From NCBI GenBank assembly GCA_947499005.1, contig CANMML010000022.1, positions 1 to 64,000 on the forward strand: a stretch of DNA of 64,000 bases, written 5' to 3'. The notes beneath the pieces were generated by a model. The model saw nothing but the letters and a program-made list of their open reading frames with translations. It had not been told where the DNA came from and searched no databases. Source of the stretch: an uncultured Aquimarina sp. (GTDB lineage: Bacteria > Bacteroidota > Bacteroidia > Flavobacteriales > Flavobacteriaceae). Position numbers and translations under genes: made by a program. Positions 53,131 through 62,001 of this stretch are shown piece after piece; positions within the stretch are counted from its first letter, which is position 1; every line of letters starts with the position of its first letter.

Positions 53131-54747
53131 TTATTTTATTATTTTTCTATAAATTAATCCTTGTTCACTTTCAATGCCTACCAAATAAATCCCTGAAGCA
53201 ACATTTTCCATATTCACTATAGAGGATTGTGTTTCTATAAGTTGAATTCCGTTTAAATCATATAATTTTATATTTGTAAAGGGAATGGAAACTCTGAAAT
53301 AATTCGTTATTGGATTTGGGTAAATGAATATTTTTTTATCGTTTAGAGAAGTAATATTATTGGAAATCGACAATGTTTCATCAAAACTAATTACAACATC
53401 GTCTGTAGCAATGGGACAAACCCCATTATCAACCGTCCATCTCAATGTATATGAAAAGCCTTTTGTTCCTGTAAAAGTAGAGGATGGACTACTTACCTCT
53501 CCAATCACTTCATTACCATCTCCAAAAACTATACTCCAACTACCTGATTCATTCAATCCTAAAACTTCATTTGCATCTAATATTGCAATATCGAGTACAT
53601 CTTGATCCGAACCTGCATTCACATTTCTTGGGGTTTCATAAAAAGTAACAATTACGTCATCTGTAGCATCTATACATATACCATTACTTGCTGTATATCT
53701 AAGTACATAACTTTCTCCTGCAACTCCGCTGAATCTTGTACTAGGACTTGATTCATTACTAAAAACCCCTCCTGATCCACTGACAATACTCCAACTTGAT
53801 GAAAGACCATTAAAATCTCCTCTTAAAGAGATAGATGTACCGCAAACAGTTTGATCATTACCCGCATTACTACTTGGATTTTCTAATATATCTATAAAAA
53901 CATCGTCTGATGCTATAGAACAAACCCCATTACTAACTGTCCATCTTAACGTGTAAGAAACTCCTCGTCTTCCACTAAAACTAGATACTGGACTGTTTAC
54001 ATCACCAAAAGTCCCTCCTGCTCCACTAACAACACTCCATCTTCCTGACTCTCCTAAGCCAGAAGGAGCTGTTGCTGACAAAACAGTAGCTCCACAAGCA
54101 GATTGATCCGAACCTGCATTCACGTTTCTTGGGAGTTCATAAAAAGTAACAACTACGTCATCTGTAGCATCTATACATATACCATTACTTGCTGTATATC
54201 TAAGTACATAACTTTCTCCTACAACTCCACTGAATCTTGTACTAGGACTTGATTCATTACTAAAAACGCCTCCTGATCCACTAACAATACTCCAACTTGA
54301 TGAAAGACCATTAAAATCCCCTCTTAAAGAGATAGATGTACCGCAAACAGTTTGATCATTACCCGCATTACTACTTGGGTTTTCTAATATATCTATAAAA
54401 ACATCGTCTGATGCTATAGGACAAACCCCATTACTAACTGTCCATCTTAACGTGTAAGAAACTCCTCGTCTTCCACTAAAACTAGATACTGGACTGTTTA
54501 CATCACCAAAAGTCCCTCCTGCTCCACTAACAACACTCCATCTTCCTGACTCTCCTAAGCCAGAAGGAGCTGTTGCTGACAAAACAGTAGCTCCACAAAC
54601 AGATTGATCCGAACCTGCATTTGCTACTATTGCATCATCACAATTATTAATAAAACAAAAACGATCATAAAAACTCTTCGCTTCCAATTCAAAATTCAGA
54701 AAAGAAAAAAGTCCAAAAAATAAGAATAAACAATAGTTTTTATTCAT
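53131..54747 (-). CDS. T9SS-type secreted Ig-like repeat protein with near-identical internal duplication
   Basis: Listed ORF starts upstream (54837); MNKNYCLFLFFGLFSFLNF signal peptide begins at 54747. C-terminal YPNPITNYFRVSIP..LVGIESEQGLIYRKIIK sorting domain. Confidence 0.85.
   Translation of the reverse strand: MNKNYCLFLFFGLFSFLNFELEAKSFYDRFCFINNCDDAIVANAGSDQSVCGATVLSATAPSGLGESGRWSVVSGAGGTFGDVNSPVSSFSGRRGVSYTLRWTVSNGVCPIASDDVFIDILENPSSNAGNDQTVCGTSISLRGDFNGLSSSWSIVSGSGGVFSNESSPSTRFSGVVGESYVLRYTASNGICIDATDDVVVTFYELPRNVNAGSDQSACGATVLSATAPSGLGESGRWSVVSGAGGTFGDVNSPVSSFSGRRGVSYTLRWTVSNGVCSIASDDVFIDILENPSSNAGNDQTVCGTSISLRGDFNGLSSSWSIVSGSGGVFSNESSPSTRFSGVAGESYVLRYTASNGICIDATDDVIVTFYETPRNVNAGSDQDVLDIAILDANEVLGLNESGSWSIVFGDGNEVIGEVSSPSSTFTGTKGFSYTLRWTVDNGVCPIATDDVVISFDETLSISNNITSLNDKKIFIYPNPITNYFRVSIPFTNIKLYDLNGIQLIETQSSIVNMENVASGIYLVGIESEQGLIYRKIIK
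53604..54605. repeat. Approximately 501-bp direct tandem duplication within CDS
   Basis: GATCCGAACCTGCATT boundary recurs at 53604, 54105 and 54606; intervening ~501-bp units differ at only a few positions. Confidence 0.88.
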
Positions 54748-54772
54748 TGTCAGAAATTGTGTTAAATCAACT

Positions 54773-54816
54773 ACCTCTGCGCAAGCAAACGAGGTATGTA
54801 GCTGAAAACTACCTAT
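54773..54816 (-). promoter_or_regulatory. Structured leader of T9SS gene, topologically similar to the 36978/46291 leaders
   Basis: Minus strand ATAGGTAGTTTTCAGCTACATACCTCGTTTGCTTGCGCAGAGGT; AGGTA/TACCT and ACCTC/GAGGT pairings overlap. Confidence 0.45.
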
Positions 54817-55040
54817 GCTAAAATTCAATACAAGCATCGGTGAATTCGCCCCACAATGTGGGATTAAATTTATAAAATTACAATAAAAGAGTCACTAAAA
54901 CTAAGAAACTCAAACAGCATTACACTCTAAACAAAGTTAATTAACAAAGGATTTACAGACTGTAACGTCTTATTTCACTAACTTATACTCAAGTACGTAT
55001 TTTAAGTATAAAGTATATCTAATTTTAAAACTACCATATC

Positions 55041-56309
55041 ATGAGCTCAGCAACCAGCCTTTTGAAAAGGTATTCTCTAATAGCAGTACTCTTTTTAATC
55101 ACTCAAGTATCTTTTGCACAAACTGAAAATGATTTTTTTGAAATAAGTGGTGTCGTTGAAGATGTTGAAACGAAAAAACAAATACCGCAAACAGGTATTC
55201 GTATCAAGGATACCAATATTGGTACTATATCAAATAGTGATGGAGAATTTTCTCTTAAAATTCCTAATGAATATAGGTCTTTCGATATTGAAGTTGCTCA
55301 TTTAGGTTATATCTCTAAATCTGTACCTATTTCCAAAATTACTACCAATGATTATACGATTTCCCTTCAGCCTGTAGCGCAAGATTTGGATGAAATAAAC
55401 TTAACGGTTTTTAAAAACGCTTCTGATCTGGTTAAAAAGACTTTTGAAAAAAAAGCTGCAAACTATTCGGAGCAACGCAATCTATTAACCTCTTTCTACA
55501 GAGAAACGATCAAAAGAAGAAGACAAAATGTTTCCTTATCCGAGGCCGTAGTTAATCTTTACAAGCAATCTTACGACAGCGAAAAAATAGATTTTATAAA
55601 ACTAATCAAATCTCGTAAGGACACCGATTACAGAAAATTAGATACTGTAGCATTAAAATTACAAGGAGGACCTTACAATACATTATACATGGATGTTGTA
55701 AAATATGCTGAGTATGTTTTTGATATGCCCAATATCAATAATTATGAGTTTTCTTATGATAAATCCACTGAAATCAATGATCAGGTAGTTTACGTGGTTA
55801 ATTTTTTACAAAAACCAACGATAAAGGAACCTTTGTATCACGGCAAATTATTTATCAATAGTGAAAATTATGCTCTTGTTCGTGCTACTTATAGCTTGAA
55901 TTTAGAAAACAAAAAAGAAGTCATTTCATACTTAGTAAAGAAAAAACCTATTGGTGTTAAGATAGAACCGTTAAAAGTCGATTATCAAGTAGACTATACC
56001 TTCCAAAATGGTAAATGGTTTTACAATTATAGCAAGTCCGATCTTAGCTTTAGGGTAAAGCGGAAACGAAAGCTCTTTAACTCTGTATACACCCTATCTA
56101 TGGAAATGGCGGTTACAGATAGAAATTCGATTATTGATGAGCTGGTTTGGACGAAGAGAGACCGCCTTAAAAAATCTATTGTACTTGCGGATGAAGCTTC
56201 TGGTTTTTCGGATCCTCAATTCTGGGGAAGCTATAATGTAATTGAACCTGAAAAATCTATAGAATCTGCCATACAAAAGATCAGGAAGAAATTAGAGAAA
56301 TTAAATTGA
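55041..56309 (+). CDS. CarboxypepD_reg-like domain protein (DUF5686-like), secreted
   Basis: Signal peptide; ISGVVEDVETKKQIPQTGIRIKDTNIGTISNSDGEFSLKIP. Confidence 0.82.
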   Translation: MSSATSLLKRYSLIAVLFLITQVSFAQTENDFFEISGVVEDVETKKQIPQTGIRIKDTNIGTISNSDGEFSLKIPNEYRSFDIEVAHLGYISKSVPISKITTNDYTISLQPVAQDLDEINLTVFKNASDLVKKTFEKKAANYSEQRNLLTSFYRETIKRRRQNVSLSEAVVNLYKQSYDSEKIDFIKLIKSRKDTDYRKLDTVALKLQGGPYNTLYMDVVKYAEYVFDMPNINNYEFSYDKSTEINDQVVYVVNFLQKPTIKEPLYHGKLFINSENYALVRATYSLNLENKKEVISYLVKKKPIGVKIEPLKVDYQVDYTFQNGKWFYNYSKSDLSFRVKRKRKLFNSVYTLSMEMAVTDRNSIIDELVWTKRDRLKKSIVLADEASGFSDPQFWGSYNVIEPEKSIESAIQKIRKKLEKLN

Positions 56310-56330
56310 TTTACCCTCACTGTGCTATTT

Positions 56331-56366
56331 GTTATCACCTCTGGCTTAAACCAGAGGTCTTATAAC
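56331..56366. terminator. Hairpin between convergent genes (1)
   Basis: GTTAT-CA-CCTCTGG-CTTAAA-CCAGAGG-TCTT-ATAAC. Confidence 0.6.
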
Positions 56367-56380
56367 ACTTACTTTGAATA

Positions 56381-56416
56381 AACTAATACATGATTATCAA
56401 TAATCATGTATTAGTT
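56381..56416. terminator. Perfect 16-bp-arm palindrome between convergent genes (2)
   Basis: AACTAATACATGATTA TCAA TAATCATGTATTAGTT. Confidence 0.7.
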
Positions 56417-56488
56417 ATTCCTCGTCATCTTAATTTTATAATTACAACATTGACAATAGGCTATCAAATTCAATAAAACACTACGTCC

Positions 56489-57103
56489 TTACTGTTTCAC
56501 CTTCGAAAAAGCATAAAATAGTTCCGAAGCAATCTGTAAACTTCTTTCTTCGTACTTCGATGCTTGTTGTGGTGTATTGTCAAATGCCTTAGGATCATCG
56601 AATGTTAATGCGATTCTTTGGTCGCACCCTGATACAAATGGACAGCCTTCATCTGCCGAAGAGCAAGTCATGATTGCCGCAAAATTTGTCGCGGGATTAA
56701 ATGTATCATCAAACGTCTTTGAGAATCCTATAATAGGATGTGCATTCTCTGCATATTTAATCGCTTGAATTGGATTGTTTCCTTCTGAAATGGCTTTGAT
56801 CTCAAAACCTTGCTTAACTAATGTTTTTGCCGCCATATGAAACATGGCTGTAGCTTCTGTTCCGCCAGAATAACAAAACACATTGGGAACTTTAAAATAC
56901 AATGCTAAGGCTTGAGCCCATACTTGCGATAAATGACTTCTTCGAGAGTTATGCGTACAAATAAAGTTTAGGTTAACTGGTAATCCTTGTTCTACTTTCT
57001 TTTGAATATAAAATGATAAGGTTTCTAAAAGTGCTTTTCTTTCTTTATCTATTTTAGAAGTATCTAAGGTTTTTATGGTGTTTTGAATGCTTTCGAATAA
57101 CAT
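56489..57103 (-). CDS. Low-molecular-weight phosphatase / arsenate reductase-like protein
   Basis: NFICTHNSRRSHLSQVWAQ and MTCSSADEGCPFVSGCDQRIAL. Confidence 0.88.
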   Translation of the reverse strand: MLFESIQNTIKTLDTSKIDKERKALLETLSFYIQKKVEQGLPVNLNFICTHNSRRSHLSQVWAQALALYFKVPNVFCYSGGTEATAMFHMAAKTLVKQGFEIKAISEGNNPIQAIKYAENAHPIIGFSKTFDDTFNPATNFAAIMTCSSADEGCPFVSGCDQRIALTFDDPKAFDNTPQQASKYEERSLQIASELFYAFSKVKQ

Positions 57104-57325
57104 AGATAATATAATTAAAAGCGCAAATGTAATACATCACATCACTTCTAATGTTTTGTGAATATTAAATCTGATAAGTGTGAATCTAACTTTTGTTAGC
57201 TTCTTCCAATATGAGAATCTACCTTGAAAATTTACCATATTTATCTATATTTGAGATATATACCACATTAGTGGTCTAAGCAATTTTGTTGCTCAAAAGT
57301 TGAATAAACGTTTACTAAAAAATAA

Positions 57326-58018
57326 ATGGCCGAATTTTTAACAACAAACGGAACATCTTACCATATTGAAAAGATAATTACTGGAGCAAATAAAAAGCTA
57401 GTTTTAGTTTCACCATATTTACAAATTTCAAAGACATTTTATGAAAGATTATTGGATGCTTCCAAACGGAATGTTTCAATCAAAATAATTTATGGAAAAG
57501 ACGAGTTGAAACCGAATGAAAAAAAATCACTTGATGGATTAAAAAACTTGGAACTACTCTACTTTGAAAACTTACACGCAAAGTGTTATTTCAACGAATA
57601 TGAAATGGTGATTACATCAATGAATATGTATGAGTTTTCAGAGAAAAATAATCGCGAAATGGGGGTTTTCGTTACCCTAAATAATGACAAAAGTTTATTT
57701 GACAACGCTGTAAATGAAACGCTTTCAATTATTCAGTCATCAGAAATAATTCAATTATCTAAAACTAAACAAAGGCTGTTTCAACTAAAGAATTCAAATG
57801 GAACTAATAAAAAGATAAAACAAGGTTATTGTATTAGATGTGAGGAACAAATTGAATATGATGTAGAAAAACCATATTGTAGGAATTGTTTTGCAATTTG
57901 GTCTAAATTTGAAAACTCTGAATACGAAGAAAATATTTGCCATAGTTGTGGAGAATTTGAATCAACTTCTATGATTAAACCTGAGTGTTACAAATGCTAT
58001 AAAAAAACAAATACATAA
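57326..58018 (+). CDS. PLD-like nuclease-fold protein with C-terminal zinc ribbons
   Basis: LHAKCYFNEYEMVITSMN (HxK..N) and CIRCEEQ..YCRNC, CHSCGEF..ECYKC. Confidence 0.8.
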   Translation: MAEFLTTNGTSYHIEKIITGANKKLVLVSPYLQISKTFYERLLDASKRNVSIKIIYGKDELKPNEKKSLDGLKNLELLYFENLHAKCYFNEYEMVITSMNMYEFSEKNNREMGVFVTLNNDKSLFDNAVNETLSIIQSSEIIQLSKTKQRLFQLKNSNGTNKKIKQGYCIRCEEQIEYDVEKPYCRNCFAIWSKFENSEYEENICHSCGEFESTSMIKPECYKCYKKTNT

Positions 58019-58026
58019 ATTTAGAC

Positions 58027-58325
58027 TAAAAACCTTTTTCAAAAACTTCTTCTGGAAACAGTTGACCAGTACAACTAATCGTAGAATGCCAAGGAAGCTT
58101 CTTCATCAATATCATAACCTAAAAAATAGAGATGTCCAATCGCAAGCTACAATGCTCTACTAAACGACGATCACTGATGATATTTTCTAAATAACCTACC
58201 AAGCACATTTTGAAAAACTCTACTGGATCAATGCTCTTTTGACCACTCAATCCATAGTATTTCTTGGTAGTATCATAAAGAAAATCTAGGTGTAACACTA
58301 TGCTAAGTAATCTTTTGATCTAATG
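58027..58325 (-). pseudogene. IS1182-like transposase N-terminal remnant
   Basis: Minus strand IKRLLSIVLHLDFLYDTTKKYYGLSGQKSIDPVEFFKMCLVGYLENIISDRRLVEHCSLRLDISIF* then, frameshifted, YFLGYDIDEE / LPWHSTISCTGQLFPEEVFEKGF*. Confidence 0.85.
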
Positions 58326-58403
58326 TATGGTTTCTTTTTGCTAAGCCGTGCATATAATGTTGATTAGTCGCTGGTATGAATTAAGTTAGCAAATAACAAA
58401 AAG

Positions 58404-58450
58404 TATGTGCTAGTGCTAATCTTGAAATTCTCTGAATTTCTGCTCGCTCT
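58404..58450. repeat. Dispersed repeat copy A (ATGTGCTAGTGCTA..GAAATTCTCTGAATTTCTGC)
   Basis: Shared with 61919-61965; contains GAAATTC-TCT-GAATTTC perfect hairpin. Confidence 0.7.
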
Positions 58451-58704
58451 ATCGCATATATTTGCCGTTGTAATAAATTCAAAAAAGTCTAATTAAACGA
58501 TAAATTGATTTCGATACTCTATTATTATAATAAAAATCACTTACAATAACAAAAGACAAAGCAAATATCTCTTTGGTTTGTTGTAAGTTATGTGACTAAT
58601 TAGTACTTTGCTTAGCAAGAGATTGAGTGGTAGTTTCTCTATTATAGCTACGGACTAAGTATGAAGTTCATTTTATTCAGCAGTTCAACAGTAAAATTTT
58701 AAAT

Positions 58705-60024
58705 ATGTCAACAATAACAATTTCAGGAAAAACCTTAGATCAAAATGGTAATCCCATAGAAGGTGTTACCATTATTTTAATAGGAAATACGCCTGGAGAT
58801 TCAAATAAAAAGATTAATGATTCTACAGAATCAGATTCAAACGGAAATTATTCTTTCAATGTAGATGAGTCTGTAGATCCAACAAACTGTTTTGTTTCTC
58901 TAAAGCCAGAACCAATTTTTGATATCAATACCCCCCCATCATCTAATGAATCAGTTTATTTCTCCAGTCCATCACAGTACTCTTCTGGAGTAAAAAAACC
59001 TAGTTCATTAGATTTCAAGGTATGGTCTTCCTATTTAATTTATGGAACTATTACAGATTCAAATTCTAACTCTATTCCTAATGCAAATATCAGTGTAAAC
59101 GGGTACTGGGAACCAGGAACCGCTACAGCAAATATAAATTCGTTGTCGGACTACTATTATTTTTATGCGCAAGAAGGACAAAGCTACACCTTAACGCCTA
59201 CTTCTGCTGGATATTCTGAAAATGGACAACCACTAAATATCTCTTCATTAAATCAAAATACACAGGCTAATTTTTTAATGACTGAGGATCCAGAAATGAT
59301 TAACATAACAGATTGGCTTCAAACATTTTTTGGCGGTGCAGAAGTAACTGTTGGAGTATTGGCGGCAACGGCTGGTTTCTTTTACTTCTTAGCTAAAATG
59401 AAAGGCTGGAGCTGTGCTACTTCTTCTGAAACAGATACAACGATGAGTGGAATTGAAATGCAGGACATTACAAGCTTTGCGGCTTCTCAAGGGACAAGCG
59501 TCCCTCCGGATATGACTAGTGTATCCAGTACTATTACACTGGAAGAGATTCAAAGTGGGGATGCTGGACAGGGCAATCAAAATATTGTAGAACAAGGACT
59601 ACAATCTATGAATCCAAGCTCCTCAGAAAACGCAACTGCGGCTGATAATGTGGTAAATAATTCATCTAATTTAAGTGATAGTACAAACGTTTTAAATAAA
59701 GTTGCAGTTGATTCAGTTGATGACGTATTTAACGAAGCATCTACAAGTAGATTTTTTCAAAGTAACGTGAATGATGCTATGGCTTCAGCACAAGAAGGAC
59801 AAGAAGATGTGGTTGTTTTATTTCCTGCAGATTCAGGTTCAGTTCAGGTAACTTTTGGAACAGGTGAAGGGACTTTAGCAGAATCAGCAGAAATGGCAGA
59901 AAATGGAGAGGCTACACAAGTTGCATCAGAAATGCTTACCACCTTGTATGGAGAAGCAGCTGCAGAAATTGGAGAGGCCGTTCAGTTTGTTTTAGACATC
60001 GGATTAGTAATTGACTTAGCTTAA
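58705..60024 (+). CDS. Uncharacterised protein: two carboxypeptidase-regulatory-like domains, TM segment, low-complexity C-terminus
   Basis: ISGKTLDQNGNPIEGVTIILIG.., YGTITDSNSNSIPNANISVNG.., TM VTVGVLAATAGFFYFLA. Confidence 0.75.
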   Translation: MSTITISGKTLDQNGNPIEGVTIILIGNTPGDSNKKINDSTESDSNGNYSFNVDESVDPTNCFVSLKPEPIFDINTPPSSNESVYFSSPSQYSSGVKKPSSLDFKVWSSYLIYGTITDSNSNSIPNANISVNGYWEPGTATANINSLSDYYYFYAQEGQSYTLTPTSAGYSENGQPLNISSLNQNTQANFLMTEDPEMINITDWLQTFFGGAEVTVGVLAATAGFFYFLAKMKGWSCATSSETDTTMSGIEMQDITSFAASQGTSVPPDMTSVSSTITLEEIQSGDAGQGNQNIVEQGLQSMNPSSSENATAADNVVNNSSNLSDSTNVLNKVAVDSVDDVFNEASTSRFFQSNVNDAMASAQEGQEDVVVLFPADSGSVQVTFGTGEGTLAESAEMAENGEATQVASEMLTTLYGEAAAEIGEAVQFVLDIGLVIDLA

Positions 60025-60036
60025 AAAGTAATAGAG

Positions 60037-60447
60037 ATGAGTGATAAAATTCATATAAAAACAAAATTAAAAGCGAATAATTTCGCAGAACAAGGCTGGG
60101 TAGCAGAAACTCAAGAGGGAACCTTAACTTTAATAAGACAAAATGATGATACTAGTGTTGGATGCTCTCAAACAATAACTTTGCAGGGAGATGATTCAAC
60201 AGATTCAACTCCAAATCATTTTTATTGTTCAACGGATGCCACTTGGGATATTTCAGTTGGAGCTCCCGGAGTCCAAACCATTACAGGATCTGTATATTTA
60301 AAAGGCGGACAAACTATTGAATTCTCTTATGATTACGATAAAGATTTCCCCATGGCAGCTCAGATCAACTATTATTATCAAATTGATTCCGATTCAAAAG
60401 TTTTATTAGGCTTTTGCATGTACGGAATTTACTCATCAAATAATTAA
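60037..60447 (+). CDS. Uncharacterised small beta-rich protein
   Basis: 136 aa, no signal peptide; starts 12 nt after the preceding stop. Confidence 0.65.
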   Translation: MSDKIHIKTKLKANNFAEQGWVAETQEGTLTLIRQNDDTSVGCSQTITLQGDDSTDSTPNHFYCSTDATWDISVGAPGVQTITGSVYLKGGQTIEFSYDYDKDFPMAAQINYYYQIDSDSKVLLGFCMYGIYSSNN

Positions 60448-60451
60448 TAGT

Positions 60452-60949
60452 ATGGACACAAACGCAAATCCTCCAAACAATCCTCCTACCATAGAAATTG
60501 TAAATGAAATCAGTAAACAACTGCAGTATTTTGGAACCAACTTAAATAATTGGCCAGTTGTATTATATGATGGAACATTAACAAATATACAAGTCACCTA
60601 TGCCTATGCAAATAGCACTGAGGCCGGAAATACTACTGATACATTAAACGATATAAAATCAGGAGATAATTATACTTACAACCCTGGTACTATTAATATG
60701 TTCCAATTATATGAGAGCATTGCCATTACAGTTTTTGCTCCTGGGAATAAGAGTAATGGAGATGTCTCTAGCAGTATGTCCATTAGCATAGACCTTTATT
60801 CTATATCTCCCAACGATGATATTAAAATCACCATCGGTTACCAGGACGATGATGCTCAAAACTCTTGGAATTATGTAGCAACAGTTGAATATGCAAATAC
60901 CAGTCAACAATATGTGTTCGATGGGCCTTGTCAGAATTTACCTAGTTAA
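60452..60949 (+). CDS. Uncharacterised small beta-rich protein
   Basis: 165 aa, starts 4 nt after the preceding stop. Confidence 0.65.
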   Translation: MDTNANPPNNPPTIEIVNEISKQLQYFGTNLNNWPVVLYDGTLTNIQVTYAYANSTEAGNTTDTLNDIKSGDNYTYNPGTINMFQLYESIAITVFAPGNKSNGDVSSSMSISIDLYSISPNDDIKITIGYQDDDAQNSWNYVATVEYANTSQQYVFDGPCQNLPS

Positions 60950-61344
60950 CACAAGATCGATAGAGTAATTTTATTAGACCACTTTTGGAAGGTAAGTTTC
61001 AACCCTCTCATCTAAAATAATAGTAAGAGGTATTTTGAAAAATGAAAGGTAAAGCAGACTGCCTTTCAAAAGTGAATCATAGTAGATCCACCCTAATAAT
61101 GCACAAACCTTCTATTCATTGATATCTATTTAATTAGATACTAAAACACGCAACAAAACCTTCACCTTTTTGAGTTGTGATGAAAACATCTACAATAAAC
61201 CAATGTAAGTGTTTACAAAGCCCCTACTCTATTTCTTAATAAAAAAACAGGCATCTAAAGTTTAAAAAAGTGATTAAAAAAACGTAAAATCTCATTGCCC
61301 AAAATCCCAACTGTTTTCCATAAATGCTAAAAACTGATCTTACT

Positions 61345-61437
61345 GCGGATTTCCAATCTGAGCACAACTGACTTTTACTCAAACGCAGCTGACATTCACT
61401 CGGATTTTGACAAAATTGTGCAGCGGATTTCCAATCT
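61345..61437. repeat. Degenerate repeat patch
   Basis: GCGGATTTCCAATCT at 61345-61359 and 61423-61437; CTGAC(T/A)TT(T/C)ACTC at 61368 and 61389. Confidence 0.65.
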
Positions 61438-61519
61438 CGACGAAATAATTAGTGACCGCGACGGCGAAATGTTCATTAAGAGTTTTTATATGTGATCAAT
61501 TAGGTAAAGTGTTTACCTG

Positions 61520-61920
61520 TAATCTATAGAAAATAACGACTTATAGTCGATTAGACGGCTATAACAGTACTAGAAAACTATCCTTAGCATACTACTACTC
61601 CTATTCTCATCAAAGACCATTAACGTTCAGCCCTTCCTTATTTGTGAGTCCTCATTGCTTTTTTTTCCTTTTCGCAATGCTCGTTTCCCATAAGTACTAT
61701 GGCTTCTGCTGACTTCTCTAATAGGCTAACTCGTAGCTATAGAGACCTCCCTTGGTAAGGTAAACACCCTTTGGTCAATATCTGCTGAATCTACTGCTTC
61801 GGTTATCGTTTAAAAAACGTTTGGGACGTTGCAGTTATGTGCCTGCTTATCCAACCTTACAGCCTCGTATCTACCAGCCACATCACCGCTTTATTTATTC
61901 AAGGTAGACACAATATATAT
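61520..61920 (-). mobile_element. Possible group II intron fragment
   Basis: Minus strand ..GAGAAGTCAGCAGAAGCCATAGTACTTATGGGAAACGAGC..CACAAATAAGGAAGGGCTGAACGTTAATG resembles sequence preceding intron-encoded reverse transcriptases; no RT ORF present. Confidence 0.4.
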
Positions 61921-61965
61921 GTGCTTGTGCTAGCTCTGAAATTCTCTAAATTTCTGCAACGCACG
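61919..61965. repeat. Dispersed repeat copy B
   Basis: ATGTGCTTGTGCTAGCTCTGAAATTCTCTAAATTTCTGC, diverged from copy A. Confidence 0.65.
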
Positions 61966-62001
61966 AAAACATACATACACGTTATACCCAATTAAACGAG
62001 A

